DNA of 37,066 nt, taken from positions 20,385,838 to 20,422,903 of the forward strand of contig NC_049993.1 of NCBI RefSeq assembly GCF_000003815.2. Direction: 5' to 3'. The notes under the pieces are model-generated. The model had not been told where the DNA came from. It ran no database searches and saw nothing but the letters and a program-made list of their open reading frames with translations. This document shows, one piece after another, positions 1-12,400 of this stretch (the first letter of the stretch is position 1; each line of letters begins with the position of its first letter). The stretch is from Branchiostoma floridae. Lineage: Eukaryota; Chordata; Leptocardii; Amphioxiformes; Branchiostomatidae. Made by a program: the position numbers and the translations under genes.

Positions 1-299
1 TAAACATTCATTCATAGTCACAGGTGTAGTTGGGTTCGCAGCCGATAGACGGAACTGGAGAAAGCTTGCAGTTGCCTGCTCTGCAGCCGACCGATGATGA
101 TGATGATGATGATAGTTGGGCAGCCCTGACAGTGTGTTCTGAATGGCCAAATCAAAAGATAGATAAATAAATGTATTTCAAACAGTGACCTTAGCCCAAT
201 CTACACTTTACTAGCCATAACAAATTTACACCAGATATTTTTGTGAATTAAGATATGCTTTTACGAATGCTTCTTCTCTTCTTACACCAATTTCTCCAG
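1..299 (+). other. Intron upstream of the TMEM53-like last exon
   Basis: This is non-coding sequence before the first recognisable exon. It holds a short (GAT)n microsatellite at about 92-115 and ends in a pyrimidine-rich stretch and AG (298-299) that serve as the splice acceptor for the exon starting at 300. I see no other gene here; earlier TMEM53 exons lie outside the window. Confidence 0.7.
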
Positions 300-945
300 G
301 TATGACATCTTTTTCCACACTTACAAGGCCAGGACGGTGGCCTACAAGATCCTCGAACTCATCTTCGACCTCAACCTGGAGGGTCATCCCATCTTCTTCC
401 ACGTCTTCAGCAACGGTGGCGGGTTCATCTACCGGTACCTGACCGAGATGGTGGCCAGCCAACGCGGCGGGCAGGTGGGCGCTCTGCAGATTGTCGGCTG
501 CATCTTCGACAGCTGTCCCAGCCGACGATCTCTCATAGTCGGGATGAAAGCTCTGCTGACCTCCATGCACCACGAACCCTTCCTGAAAAGATACTCCGTG
601 ACGTTTTTCTTCGGGATCATGGTGCTCTTCAACACGCTGCGATCGTGGCTCTCGTGGCTGCTCCCGTTCGGGTTCCTGCGCGGCGAGGACGATTATTACA
701 CCGCCATGAAGAAGGACCCTTCGCGCTGGCCGCAGCTGTTCTTATATTCCCGCGCCGACAAGGTCGTCCCGTACAGGCAGGTAGAAGACGTCTTTGAGGC
801 CAGGAAGAAGCTCGGCGTGCGGGTGCTCGCCGTGGCGTTCGAGAATTCCCCCCACGTAACCCACCTGGTTCACCACCGCGACCTGTACATGCACCACTGC
901 AATTCCTTTGTAAAGTCCTGTACCATGACTGGGTACATCCGATGA
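300..945 (+). CDS. TMEM53: TMEM53-like protein, last coding exon (DUF829 family)
   Basis: C-terminal part of a transmembrane protein 53 homologue, a DUF829 protein with an alpha/beta-hydrolase-like fold that in vertebrates sits in the nuclear envelope/ER membrane. The exon begins after the acceptor AG at 298-299; base 300 completes a split codon and the frame runs from TAT at 301 to TGA at 943-945. Family landmarks: FFHVFSNGG, whose Ser is in the nucleophile-elbow position; GCIFDSCP; a hydrophobic stretch FFFGIMVLF followed by WLSWLLPF; RWPQLFLYSRADKVVPY with the conserved Asp; and SPHVTHL with the His. Human TMEM53 has the equivalent FHVFSNGG, IFDSAP, RWPELYLYSRADEVV and SSAHVSH. The 5' exons are missing from the window. 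Codons are GC-rich compared with the flanking AT-rich DNA, as expected for a real exon. Catalytic activity is not established for this family. Confidence 0.9.
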
Positions 946-1860
946 GCATGTCACGATGTGTGGGGATACTACTTGTTAATCGTTGACAGGCTTGTACAGT
1001 GTATAGGGCCGCACCTGCAAAATGGTTTGTTGAGGTCCAATCTGTTTTTGTTGTGTCTTAGATTTCACTTAAACACCACTGCAATTCCTTCATCAAGTTC
1101 TGTACTATGACTGGGTACATCCGATGAGTAGGTCACGATGTTTGGATACTTCTTGTTAAGTGTTGATGACAGGCTTGTACAGTGTAAGATAAGATTTGCA
1201 AAATAGTTTGTTGAAGTCACCCCAATCTGTTGTCTTAGATTTCACTTTAACACCACTGCAACTCCTTTATCAAGTCCTGTACCATGACAGGACTCATTCG
1301 CTGAATAAGTCATGATGTTGGAGTATTTCTTGTTAATCGTTGACAGGCCATCCTCCTACGCAGGGACATCCAACAGCAAAACTGCCTGTACATATCTGGA
1401 TATACCCTGCTTTCTCAACTGTCACCCTTAGTTCCTGACAGCCCTGCTTACCCTTATATATGCAAGACCCCTTTTGAAAACTGAAAGGCCTATTCTCTGA
1501 TTGGCTGACAGCTGGTTTGTAGGGGACGTCCACAGGAACTATGAGTGATGGATAAGAAAGCAGGGTACATCCAGACAGGCAGTTTCCCTATTGGATGTCC
1601 CTGTGTAGGCGGATGTGACAGCTTGTACAGTGTGAAATAAGGCCACATCTAGATTTGCAAAATGGTTTTCAAATTGTGTCTTAGATTCACTCTGACACCA
1701 CTGAAACTCCTTTATCAAGTCCTTTTACAATGACGGGATTCATCCCCTGAAAATGTCATGATGTGTTGGCATTTCTTGTTAAATGTTGACTGGCTTGTAA
1801 GATAGGGTCCACCTGCAGAATGGTTGTTACGGTCTCACCAATCTGTTTTTGTAAGTGGAA
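892..1860 (+). repeat. About 180-bp tandem repeat spanning the TMEM53 stop codon and 3' UTR
   Basis: Four copies start at about 892, 1074, 1250 and 1696, each opening with CACCACTG. The first is the real end of the coding sequence. The copy at 1074 still encodes the last 17 residues (HHCNSFIKFCTMTGYIR, against HHCNSFVKSCTMTGYIR in the gene) and its own stop. The third is split by an inserted inverted-repeat element (1349-1615). Without that insert the period is about 171-182 bp. Related, more diverged segments start near 2106 and 2278, sharing GATTTTCATCCATCTCT and TGGTCTGGTCAATGTTAGA. Confidence 0.85.
1349..1615. mobile_element. MITE-like element with about 85-bp terminal inverted repeats
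   Basis: The left arm begins CATCCTCCTACGCAGGGACA and the right arm, read on the other strand, begins CATCCGCCTACACAGGGACA; the match continues with a few differences for roughly 85 bp on each side. It interrupts the third copy of the TMEM53 3' repeat between TGACAGGC (1341-1348) and TGACAGCT (1616-1623). These share their first six bases and look like a decayed target duplication of about 8 bp, because the uninterrupted copies read TGACAGGCTTGTACAGTG. No transposase frame is present. Confidence 0.85.
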
Positions 1861-2393
1861 TACTCTTGACATTTCATCGTCCTTTACGTTGTATTACTTG
1901 TTTAATACTTTTAAGTTACTTATTATAGAATTTCAGATTCAAGTTCAAAAGAGAGACAGTAACATTCTATTTCGGTCTTTATTTTTTGTTTTGTACCCGA
2001 ACTATTTTCTGTGCACCAAAGTTTTTAGCTGCCCCTCAAATGAATGTTTAGCCCTGCAGGACAATGGTTTTTGGACATTAAGCCCAATTAATCCTGTTTT
2101 CAACTTAGGGGATTTTCATCCATCTCTGCATCCTTTTGGCAATGACAGATTTCATCCACTGGTCTGGTCAATGTTAGACAATTGACTGCACATACACTAT
2201 TGTACGGTTAGGCCACAGATGCAAAATAGTCTGATAATCCTTTATATATAAGCTCTTAAGTTAAAAGATTATTATTAAGGGATTTTCATCCATCTCTACA
2301 TCCTTTGTGAAGTCTTTTGATGATGACAGGGTGCATCCGCTGGTCTGGTCAATGTTAGAGGGGTGAGTGTGCGGTACTGTACGTTTAGGCTAT

Positions 2394-2707
2394 TAGGGCA
2401 CAACCCGCCGTACGTTCAATTTGTCCGTACGTTTTTTTTTTGAGACCACGTCCGCCACATATTTTCGAAGACGTTCAGGCTGTACAGGGCAGGCGCGTCG
2501 CCCGTACTGGCACGTGGGGGGGGGGGCGATGTAACACAAAGTTTTGCCTGTACGTTAAGTTCTACGGCGTCTCTGCATGCTACAAATTCCGACGGATTCC
2601 CTACGAGTTCGTACGGAGGCGGTACCTACCACTTATGAATCCCCAAATTGCCCACGTTTTGGCACGTAGACAGCACGTATTTGCACGTACGGCGGGTTGT
2701 GCCCCTA
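2394..2707. mobile_element. MITE-like element rich in CGTAC words
   Basis: The left end TAGGGCACAACCCGCCGTAC and the right end (reverse complement TAGGGGCACAACCCGCCGTA) form inverted repeats of about 22 bp with one extra base. The interior repeats GTACG/CGTAC/GCACGTA words and holds a run of G near 2516-2527. It has no credible protein. The 130-residue frame across it is an accident of GC content. Confidence 0.8.
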
Positions 2708-3147
2708 GCTTTAGGCAACACTTAGTAGAAAAATGGTTGGGTAATCCCCTGAAGTTAAGTGTCATCTTAGTTGAGTGTCATCCTAGAATGAATGTTTTTT
2801 CTTTGTACATTACAAACACACAACTTAATTAGGTGTTTTTACAGGATATTTTTCTGTATTCACATCTGATATAGCACTGGGTTTTTGTTTTTTGTTCAGA
2901 AACATTTATTTTGTTGTCTATATTGTGTATACAATGTATTTTGTTTGTTTGCAAATATTAGCCATATGTGATGTGGATGATACGGTATACCAGGTGTGTT
3001 ATGTGTGTCCCTATCAGTGAAAACATTCCAAATCCTGCCAATACAGTGTATCTTTAAATAAGAGGAGGTAACATCAGTGAAAGGTTGTTTGGGACCAGGT
3101 GAAATGTATGATATTGTGTGTTTTCTATGCCAAGTAAGAAGGAGAGG

Positions 3148-3402
3148 CAGGGTTGTAGCCAGCACCCGTCCTTCCGTCCTTTGACGGAATTTTGCAGCTG
3201 GGGACAGAAAATTTTTTTGCCCATTCCGTCCTCTGTGAGCAAAATTTAACCCTCAAAATGCAGGAAATAGCATTTCAGAGGATCTAGTCTAAGATTTCAA
3301 AATTTTCCAGGGGAGCATGCCCCCAGACCCTTTAGGAACGCTGCGCCAAAGCCATTCAAAATCGAGGGGACAGAAAATGATTTCAGGCTGGCTACAACCC
3401 TG
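3148..3402. mobile_element. MITE-like element, family 'CAGGGTTGTAGCCAGC' (copy 1)
   Basis: The ends CAGGGTTGTAGCCAGC and GCTGGCTACAACCCTG are perfect 16-bp inverted repeats. A diverged second copy lies at 15638-15957; they share an interior containing CCCTCAAAATGCAGGA and ATTTTCCAGGGG. Non-autonomous. Confidence 0.85.
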
Positions 3403-3498
3403 AGGTGAGGTCAGAATGAAAACAGATGTAAGGGCAGGGAGGAAAACTTGACTTTGACGACTGTATTCACTTCTTGAAACTCAATATACATGTAACGC

Positions 3499-3705
3499 TA
3501 GTTCACCTTTATCCGCAGGGTAACCTATATTCGTTGTGTTTATCCACACGGTATTAAGGGATATCAAGTCCACAGACGGAGGTTTCAAGTTGTAATATGT
3601 TCAAACTAGTGTAGTTTAAAACTATCATCCGTCGAATTGATATCCCTAAATGCCCGTCTTCTGAAAGCAACGGATATAGGTTACCCTGCGAATAAAGGTG
3701 AACTA
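3499..3705. mobile_element. MITE-like element with 38-bp inverted repeats
   Basis: The left arm 3499-3536 and right arm 3668-3705 match on opposite strands with two differences (outer end TAGTTCACCTTTAT). The centre is also partly palindromic around GATATC, so most of the element could fold into one hairpin. The ends carry TA, compatible with a TA target duplication. Confidence 0.85.
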
Positions 3706-3819
3706 CCATTATGCTAAGGTACAGCCTTTCCCTCAGACTTTGTTTTCATGTTGATTCTCCATCTCAACATTCTTTTGTAGCCCAAGGACAAAGAAATATG
3801 ATGATTGGTGTGACACTTG

Positions 3820-4229
3820 CAGGGCTTGAAATACTTTTTTTTCTGCATACCTGCACAGGTGTGGGTAACATTAAAAATTACCTGCACCAGACAATTTTTA
3901 CCTGCAAGTCTCAGAATTTAGAAAGTATTGATCATACTAAAAACTTCAGAAACCATTGCCTTTATTTCTTTTATACTTCATATGTTGTAACAGTCAATGT
4001 AGCTAGTAATAGTCTACGTCAAGAAACGTGTACTATATAAACTCAGTACATGGATCAGTGCAGGAAGACATCTGTAATACCTGCACAGCTCCAATTTTAC
4101 CTGCACTAGCCTGTATATACCCAGTACATGGACCAGTGCAGGTTAGGTGCAGGTAGACACCAGAAATACCTGCACAGCTCCAATTTTACCTGCACTAACC
4201 TGCATATGCAGGTGGTATTTCGAGCCCTG
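3820..4229. mobile_element. hAT-like MITE, family 'CAGGGCTCGAAATAC' (copy 1)
   Basis: It begins CAGGGCTTGAAATAC and ends, on the other strand, CAGGGCTCGAAATAC. Inside are repeated TTTACCTGCA words and a local duplication (CAGCTCCAATTTTACCTGCA at about 4085 and 4176). Elements with the same ends occur at 14049 and, more diverged, at 14963. The hAT assignment rests on the CAG...CTG ends and the 7-8 bp duplication seen at the second copy. Confidence 0.75.
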
Positions 4230-5406
4230 ACTTGAAACCAGTCTTTAGAATTGGCCCATGACTTGTGTACTTAATGACCCATGTAATACAGGTTGTCACT
4301 TCTTTGCCATCATGTAACTGCGTGTAAGGCCATTTGCTGATTGCTCATTGCCAATTTCCAATGTGTGTTCACAGGCCATAGATCAAACTCAAGCGATGTT
4401 TATGGCATCATAAGTGGACTTGAATATTGCATTTTGTATCTCCTTCATGTGAAGTCTATTGTGAGGATTCAATTGTTACAGTGACAGGTGTAAGATATAT
4501 GTATAATGTCTGGTGTACATGTGTATGTGAGAAAGTTGTTTTATTCATTTAAGCATATGCTTCTTTCAATTTTTTTTTGTCATTTGAAATATGTGCCGCA
4601 TATTTTATTTTCTCACTTGACATCTTTCCATACAATATGTCTGGAGAAAATGCACCTCGACACAAGGAAACCTTTTTGGTAACTTTCAAACGAAGCTAAA
4701 ATCACACATCTGCTTTAAATTCGTAGAAAGCAAAATCAATCATTTTTTTCATACACATCAACTGTCCATCTTCTGTATGTATCGAAACTGCATTGCAGGT
4801 TGCCCAAAACTTTTTTTCCAGTCCAGTATAGCATTATTTTCTCTACCACTGTAATACTACCGATCAAGCCATCAGGCCAGTTTAATGTGATGTACAATTG
4901 ATGTTATTCATGGTGTATACTGTTAGAAAGGATAGGTTGTAAAACATACATAACCAGATAAAACTATGTTCACTTTTTTTTCCATTCTCTTACTACAAAT
5001 TTGGGGCATCGCCAGGATGTCATCCATAGATATCATTTGTGTGGCCTTCTTGTAAAAAAGAATTACATGTTGTAAACTTTTGTTCTGTTTTGAAAAGGAC
5101 ACTATTGGTATAACGTTGTTGTGACGTAGTTAGAACTTGCCAAAGTAGGTGGAGCTATTCTAGGCTTATTTTGTACATTCCAATGTTGTTCAAATATCCT
5201 GGACATCCCTGTTATGGGAATGGTATAGCCCGTTTGCCTATGTAATAGAGTGAGAACGGAAGGGTCGATTTAGTGGAGGGGTTGGTACGTAGCTAGCACT
5301 GTTGTTTGTATATTGAGAAGCTTTTGCACTGATGCTGCTGTTTTGTGAATTTCACTTAAAGCCACAGAGTTTGTGTGTGTGTGTCCAGAGATCTACTGTT
5401 CTAAAC

Positions 5407-5412
5407 AATAAA
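5407..5412 (+). terminator. Polyadenylation signal AATAAA (TMEM53-like gene)
   Basis: AATAAA stands about 25 bp downstream of a TGTGTGTGTG tract and just before the intergenic region; it is the last such signal before the Wntless promoter. Use by the TMEM53 transcript is inferred from order only. Confidence 0.5.
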
Positions 5413-6240
5413 ATTGTGGAAAAGGTTTCCTCAGTTTTCTTTAATGTCTGGGTTAGAGAGTTGCTAGTCAACACAGCCTATGGATAACTAGTATATTTTC
5501 CCCATTATAAATGTATTCAAACTCAACTCACATGATATTCGATTATGGCCTACACGCTCCTTTTCCATACATTGTAGGCACCCTATTTTGATTTCCCTTA
5601 ATTCATAGGGAAATCCGTCTTTTTCACATAATTTGTAGCAAGCCAACCAAATTTTGTGTAATATTACCTCCTTGATTTTAGTGCAATATGTGTTTCATTG
5701 CTTCTTTAATATTCAACATTTTATCCCATTTGTAATTGTAAAGTATTATCAAGGAGGTTTGATAAAACCTTGAAACAAACATCTGAATATTAAGTATATG
5801 ATATCTTTTAATCTCAAAATCTTTCCATATGCAGGAATTGCTTATGAGCAAAATTTATCATGTGGTACGTCATAAAAAAAACAAGTAGCGTTAGCTCCTT
5901 AACAGTTATAGTTCATAAAAATTATCATAAGTACATATAACAGTCAACAAGAATATCTGAGAAAATCAACAAAATAGTTGTATGTAGCGCAAAATTTAAC
6001 TTATTCTTATGTTGTCAATTGAACTTCGCGGCGCGCGTCCTGCACCAAGTCTCTCAGATTATGAATTTCCCGAGTGATTTATATCGTAACGTTACACAAA
6101 ATCATATTTGGTGGCTCTAAGATTTTTTCGTCTTTTTTTTTTTACACATTTTGGACAGACGGAAACATCGAAGGATAATCTCAAGAAAGTTTTAAAGAAC
6201 CGCGAATCACCTTGAAGACTCCCACAGAGACACTTGGCGC
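5413..6240. other. Intergenic region, TMEM53-like to WLS
   Basis: AT-rich DNA with no gene, repeat or RNA that I can recognise. A short GC-rich patch near 6025-6040 (CGCGGCGCGCGTCC) and rising GC after about 6180 lead into the Wntless 5' region. Confidence 0.6.
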
Positions 6241-6254
6241 AGACTTCCTAATCC

Positions 6255-6269
6255 GCGCCTGCGCATTGG
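6255..6269 (+). promoter_or_regulatory. NRF-1-like palindrome in the WLS promoter/5' UTR
   Basis: GCGCCTGCGCA (6255-6265) matches the NRF-1 consensus half-sites and is followed directly by ATTGG, an inverted CCAAT box. It lies about 80 bp upstream of the WLS start codon with no visible TATA box, as in many housekeeping promoters. Binding is inference. Confidence 0.4.
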
Positions 6270-6342
6270 GAGTTAATTACAAGGTACAGAAATCTCGGCA
6301 TTCAGACGTTTTCTGAGAGAGTTGCGGTGTAAAAACTCCGAC

Positions 6343-6448
6343 ATGGCAGGGACTGTGTTAGAAAACCTCAGCTCTAGGAAGCTGTTCGCCCTCGGAGGGG
6401 TCCTACTGGTGGTCCAGATCGTCTTCTTCATGATCGGCGGGCTCATAG
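6343..6448 (+). CDS. WLS: WLS exon 1: N-terminus and TM1
   Basis: Residues 1-35 plus one base. The ATG at 6343 is chosen because the peptide starts [14 protein letters not shown], matching the vertebrate MAG.IEN.S.KKL start; no in-frame ATG precedes it in the exon. A hydrophobic segment ([19 protein letters not shown]) is the first membrane span. The donor is TAG|GTGAGT at 6449. Confidence 0.95.
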
Positions 6449-9400
6449 GTGAGTGTTACCGAGGGTTTTCCCTCCGGTGCGCGGTGGGTCGCGCTCCCAG
6501 GCCCGTAACAAAAACATGCGTGTGTCGCTACTGTGCGATTTTTTGTTTGCACAATGTTTTCTCAGTATTGGATGTCACAGCTGTGGTTTTGTGCTCGGTT
6601 ATGGTTCCCTGGAGTTTAAAGTAACAGTTTCTGACAGAAAAGAGGGCGAGAATGCGGAATAAAGTTGCGTACGCGCGTGGTTTATGTGTGAGATGTGGGG
6701 AGGGGGGCGAGACATAGAGACATGGTAATTAGCCGGTGTGAGGTCTGTGATCACTGAAGAAGAATTTCTGACGACAGGAAATTTGATGCCGGGGTGTTTA
6801 GCAACAGGAAAGGACCCACTGAAGTGTGTACAACCAGCCAGGTGTGCTGATCGCTCAGATATAACGTCTTATAATGCCACGCCGGAGTTTCCTTGGGTGA
6901 CGGTTCAAGACGTAGTGAAAGTGGTCAAGTCGGATTCAGTGAAAGTAAAGAGCAAGGCAAGATTTAGGACTGGGGATCTAAGTAATATAATTTGTACAAG
7001 ACAAAAATGTCTTCTTCATTTGATTTTTTGCAAAAAAAAAAAATCTTCTCCCAACTTAAATGTACAGTTTCTACAAATATTCTTTAGGTCACAATAACTT
7101 CTCAAAATGAAAAAGCAGGTAAAAGAAAAAAAAAGATTTTATTTGAACATGATAATTTGTATATTCAAGTTTTATTTTTGATTTCTAAATGGATATATCT
7201 GCTGTTAGATTTAAGAAATTGTTTCACAGATCAATGACCACGTCTTCCATAGTTGATATCCTTTGTGGGACATCCCTAGTAGTACAATTGATGTTTTGTG
7301 TACATTTGGGATGCTTGTGTGTCAGGTTGTTTAGCTAATAAATTAGCTGAATTCCCCAAAGATACTGCAACTATCCAAATACATAATTTGTACTAGTAGA
7401 TGCCTGTCACTGTTGATCCTCAAATAGAGGTGGACTGATATTATTCTTAGTATTACTAGTTATTGTAACAAATGTTTTTCAAGACTTCATGCAAGATGTG
7501 AATGTCAAAACAATGCCAAACTGGAAGATAACATGAAAATTGACTGGCAAAGTCTGTACTTTCAAAGCAGACATTTGCTGGGAGGACTGACCATTTCCTT
7601 TTCATCATATGTCCAGTTTTCTTTCTACACTCAAAAAACCAATGAAGTAAATTGGTCATTTCTTAGCCTGGACGGTGTAGCCTGGATGCGAGACTCTTTG
7701 GACAGCTAGCCTGATTAAATCTCGCTTATAGCAGCCCGCCAAACATCTGCGGGGATGGGCCAGTTACAGCCCTGGACAGCGGAGTTTCTGTTACACAGAC
7801 TATTCGACAGCCTACACAGGCCAGTTCTGCTGGGTCTAAATCAGGGGACATTTGATTTGGTAAAATTTCCTTGGGGTCTTGTTAGCCCTGAAACACAGAG
7901 GTTTGCCTATGTAGCCAGTCTAGGCCATGAAAACAGTCTGTCATCCAGGCTAGTTTCTTGGTCTAGTTTTTGATGGAAAACAGGGACACTGGCGCCATGA
8001 CAAATTGAACATGAAGACCCTGAGTCTACCCAGTGAGTACAATCACCCCCCAGGGAGACATAAGTTACAGTGCCTGATTAACACTAGTGTGATAAACTGT
8101 CATTCATCTACCTGTCATCGCTACATGGTAATTCACAGGCACTTGTCACTGGTGGAATGGGCTGTTTCTATTGTTATTTGTGCTAATCAGTTAATCATGA
8201 ATGACAAAAGACGTCGTTAGCACTTGGACCACAATACTAGTATTGGGTTGTATTGTGCCAATAACTTTGACTGTATTGTATTTCCTGTAAACATTTTACA
8301 AGCTTTTGTGCAAATGCAAATGTAAGTTAACGTTTATCGATTGTGGGTGAAAGTTAGACATCAGATGATAAGATACACCAAAAATCAGTTACTCAAGCAA
8401 CAGGATATCAATTTGGAAACGGTCAGACGTTCCAGACAGCCGTCCAGTGTCTTCCGTAAGTGACACAGTTTCCAAAATGATATCGCATTTTTCGATTGAT
8501 CTATAGGTTTGCAATATTTAGTAGTCAGGGTTCTCCCCAGAATTTTTTAGTATAGTGGAGGGGCTGGCAAAAATAACCAGCACTAACGTGCTGCACTTTC
8601 ATGAAAATGGGTTCATTTTGCAATGACAGAGGGTGTCAAATACTACAAGTATGATATACTGTTGTTATTCCTTTGTGCAAAGTGGCAAAACTACTATTGT
8701 TTTGATCATTGCTCATTCACAAGTTTTTGCAGACAATGCTGACTGGAAAAGTGATGCCACTTGGCACAAAAATCTGTGAATTGTCATTAATCTTAGCAAA
8801 ACTAACAAAGAAAATAGGGAAGAAACACACTAAATTTGAAAAACAGTATAGTGGAGCTGGCTGAGAGTATAGTGGAGGGCCTCCCTTATTCCACTCTCTG
8901 GGGAGAACCCTGGTAGTGTTTCAGTAATATTGCGTCAGGAATATTGCTCAGTTATAAGTCATCAGTACTTTATTGCAGCAGCTGACTATAATAAGTCAGA
9001 AGTCAAACACGAAAACGGATGCAGACGTACCCCAAGGCAAATACTGTAATTCCTGATTTTTTCACTGTAATGTTATGTTCACGGTTTTCACGGTGACGAC
9101 TGTAACGTGAACTTATCATTACCGTTAAAAAATAATTCACAGACTTTTTTCATGTGCACTTGCCTCGACAGTGAACATTTAGTTCCGAGAACAAGTTCAA
9201 TTTTCTCAGACCGTGAAAGTTTGGTACCACGAAGATAAAGTGAATTACAGTAATCTGTCGTGCAAATTGAATAAGCAACAGTTTCTTTGGATATCATATG
9301 GTTGACTCACAAGTCAGTAGTTCTATCTTTTGAATTTGAGAATTTTCCAAAGCACTGTTTGGGTAATAGCAGTTGTCTGAGCTATTTTGGTAGTACTTTA

Positions 9401-12400
9401 CATAAAAAAAACAGTTTGAAATACATGTAAGTTATAAGGGGACTGTGTCTATCATATTACCATGATAGTGTTTGATGCTGGCCCCTTTTTTGCTGATTTT
9501 TTTTGCCAAATTCTACGATCTCAACCCCCATAGAAAGGTCTGGTGAAGGCTAGTTTTTGCAAACTTGCCACGCGATTCATGATTTCGTGATCCTGCTAAT
9601 CCACTCTATAATTTGTAGTAGAGCCAGCCTGTCTACACTTTACAGTGCAACAGCTGTGTGTGTTTGTACATGATTCTTCAGCACACCTTACAACAGTGGG
9701 GTTCAAGTGTCACCAACTGACCAGTCAAACTGGTCCAGACCTGTTGGCCTAGCAGTTGTGGCGTTGGTTTCATGAGCTGGCCTGGAGCCTTGTGTTTCAC
9801 TTTCAGAGCAGTGAACACTTACAGAAATCCTCATTGGCGATAATGTTAAAATTAGCAAGTTCAGGGTGTCATAATCTCATCCGTGAACATTCCAGGTCAT
9901 AAGAACTCACCCCACACAGCAGCCCGCTATCTCAAGTGTCCAAAAGTCTACCGTATATTCTCGATTTAAGTACGCACTTTTTAAACTTTTCAAAATTCAA
10001 AAAGTGTCCCAAGTCATTGCCAAAGTCGGGGTGCGTACTTTATTTGAGGTTGGCTTCCGGACAAAATGGGAAAAGGAGCTGAAATTCGCGTAACACACAG
10101 CACACATGGCCCGTAAAGGCACCATTCTTGCCTGAAAACAACAACTGAAAACAACAGGAACAACTGCAGGAACCAGCTCGATTTACAATGCCACATGGCA
10201 CTGGATCCCTGCCGAAAATGACCATGTCATTTTTAAGCCATGGAGACATCGATTTTAGATGATAATAGGCGTATAAAATGGATTGTTTACGTGAGCGCGT
10301 GACGGTGGATCTATTCCAAGATGGCGCTGGGGTTATTGGGGTCATTGGGACAGACTACTATTGTATGGGTAGAACTTTTCTGAGGGGTGATTATTTCTTC
10401 CGTAAACCGTCGAATTTTTTTTGTTATATTTGTCGTTTGAATAAAGGTGATAAACGTTGACAATAAGTTGATTGTACGTTTATCAATTTGAAAACTATAA
10501 GGCATTAGTGTTTTTTGTCAACAAACAGCATGGTTACCCATGCTACGAATGGAACATCACATGCAGCAGTCGACGTCTCCAGAAGCATTTCGGCGGCAAT
10601 TTCTTCACAAAAGACGGTCGGAAAGCACAAAACATCGTTTTCTTTGAAGTGGATCAAGATCAAGACCAGTTTTGGGAAGGATGGAAAACTATTCAGGATG
10701 TTTTCATGTTCAAATGAACTGTAAATCAGGTGTTGCAGTGCCAAATTTGAGAACTTTGTTTGACATGCCATAGCCGATTTACAAGTTTGCAGAGACGGAT
10801 TTGCCGGCGGAGAAAACATAGCGTTTTCATAAATTCAGAAGTCCTTGATTTAGGCAAAATTACCATCAGAAAAGAGATTAAACACTATTAATTTAGAATT
10901 TGTCTGGTGCAAAAGGTGTTCAAGATCGCTGGAGAAGGGGTGCGTACTTTATTCAGGTTTTTCCATTTTACGTTTCAGTGAGGCAAATTTGTCTGAGACT
11001 TGCCCTAAATCGGGGGTGCGTACTTTAATTGGGGTGCGTACTTAAATCGAGAATATACGGTAATATTTAAACTTTCTGACCGGTGCAACTATTCCTGCGG
11101 TCAAACCTTGCCGCCATCTTGCTTTGAATGACGTCATTTTTGGGACTCGGCACTTCAAATTAGGGGTCAGTACAGGCCGAAAAGATGGACCAAAACCTAG
11201 TTTTTTGGCCTAATCTGAACATCTGCAACCTACACTGTCTCACCAATATGAAATGTACTTACATTTTCCTGCTAAAAGTCCAAAATAGGCTAAAATACTG
11301 TATGGACTCGTTTTGGGCCTTCTGCGCCTGCGTCAATTAGGGTCATTGCCCTTCAGTGGTTCCCAGACTGACCCTGTGAGTATTGGCAAGGTCCCCCACA
11401 GGGATATTGAACTCGGAGATTTTAAGACGAATCTAGTAAAAGGGAAAAGGGGGAGTAGTGTAACAGTGGGGTTCAAACGGCGCTAATGGATCAGTCTAAC
11501 TGGTTTGGACCTGCTTTTGGCCTAGTGGTTATTGCGTTGAGTCCCGGGAGCCAGGAGAATAAAGTCTATTCTGCTGGCTTTGTGTTTCAGATACAAATGG
11601 TGATCGTTTTGCAAATGTCTAGTCATTGCTTAGGTTAATACTGTGGCTGTGTGTAACCTGGATGCCAGACTGTTTCCAGGGCCTATACGTATACTGCCCA
11701 ACTCCTTGGTTCTATTCTAGGGCCAACATGCCCCGAAGGAAGTTCTACAGCAGGCCCCCTGAGTTAGGCCCTGAGATACAAGATAGATATTTTTAAGATC
11801 GGGCAGGAGTCTGGTATCCAGGCTAGGTCGTTAGAGAAGAAAATGATTTGGGGACTGTCTCTCTTTTTCAAACTTTCACAAACCCTTGTTTTTTTGTCCA
11901 CAGGAAAAGGTCCTCTCCTAAGTGTATGGTGGAACATGCCAGGAATGTACCTTGTACTAAGGGTCTCTTGTCATGTAAATCTTCTGTATACAAAACACAG
12001 TTGTACTACATGAGTACTGGTTCTATTTGTGTATTTCTATACACCTTTCTCACGCGGCGGCCATGATAGATCTAAAACGAGTTCAATGTGGCAAACAAAA
12101 GGCTGTCCATCATAATCAGCAGTTCGACCAATGGTAGCCTGCCAATTAGGAAATCGACCAATAAGTGAATGGCTGCAAATTCGTAAAAAATTTGCATTAT
12201 TATGTTTTTATTTTGCATCTCTTAAGGGACCATGGGGTCAGTCTACACTACTCTAAATTGCTACATCTTTCGGTGCATAACACTTCTTGTAATATTTATT
12301 ATTCTATCTTATATCATGAAAATTTGTGTGGTTTGGGGGAAAACTAAATGGGACCTGATTTTAGAAATAAGTTTTGTCTGTTTGCCTCATTGACCTCTTC

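Larger units (their letters stand above)
946..5412 (+). other. TMEM53: Probable 3' UTR of the TMEM53-like gene
   Basis: No coding sequence with family resemblance is seen between the TMEM53 stop and the AATAAA at 5407-5412, which follows a TGTGTGTGTG stretch. The whole interval is best read as a long 3' UTR or downstream flank. It contains tandem copies of the stop-codon region and at least five inverted-repeat elements. The stretch from about 4230 to 5400 is AT-rich and I see no feature in it. An earlier polyadenylation site cannot be excluded. Confidence 0.5.

Noticed and set aside
226-954. Minus-strand frames opposite the TMEM53 exon
   Set aside because: Shadows of a GC-rich plus-strand exon that matches a known family.
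11519-11600. tRNA-Ser/Leu-like segment
   Set aside because: It lacks a foldable acceptor stem, anticodon arm and a T-arm in the right order; treated as SINE-like.
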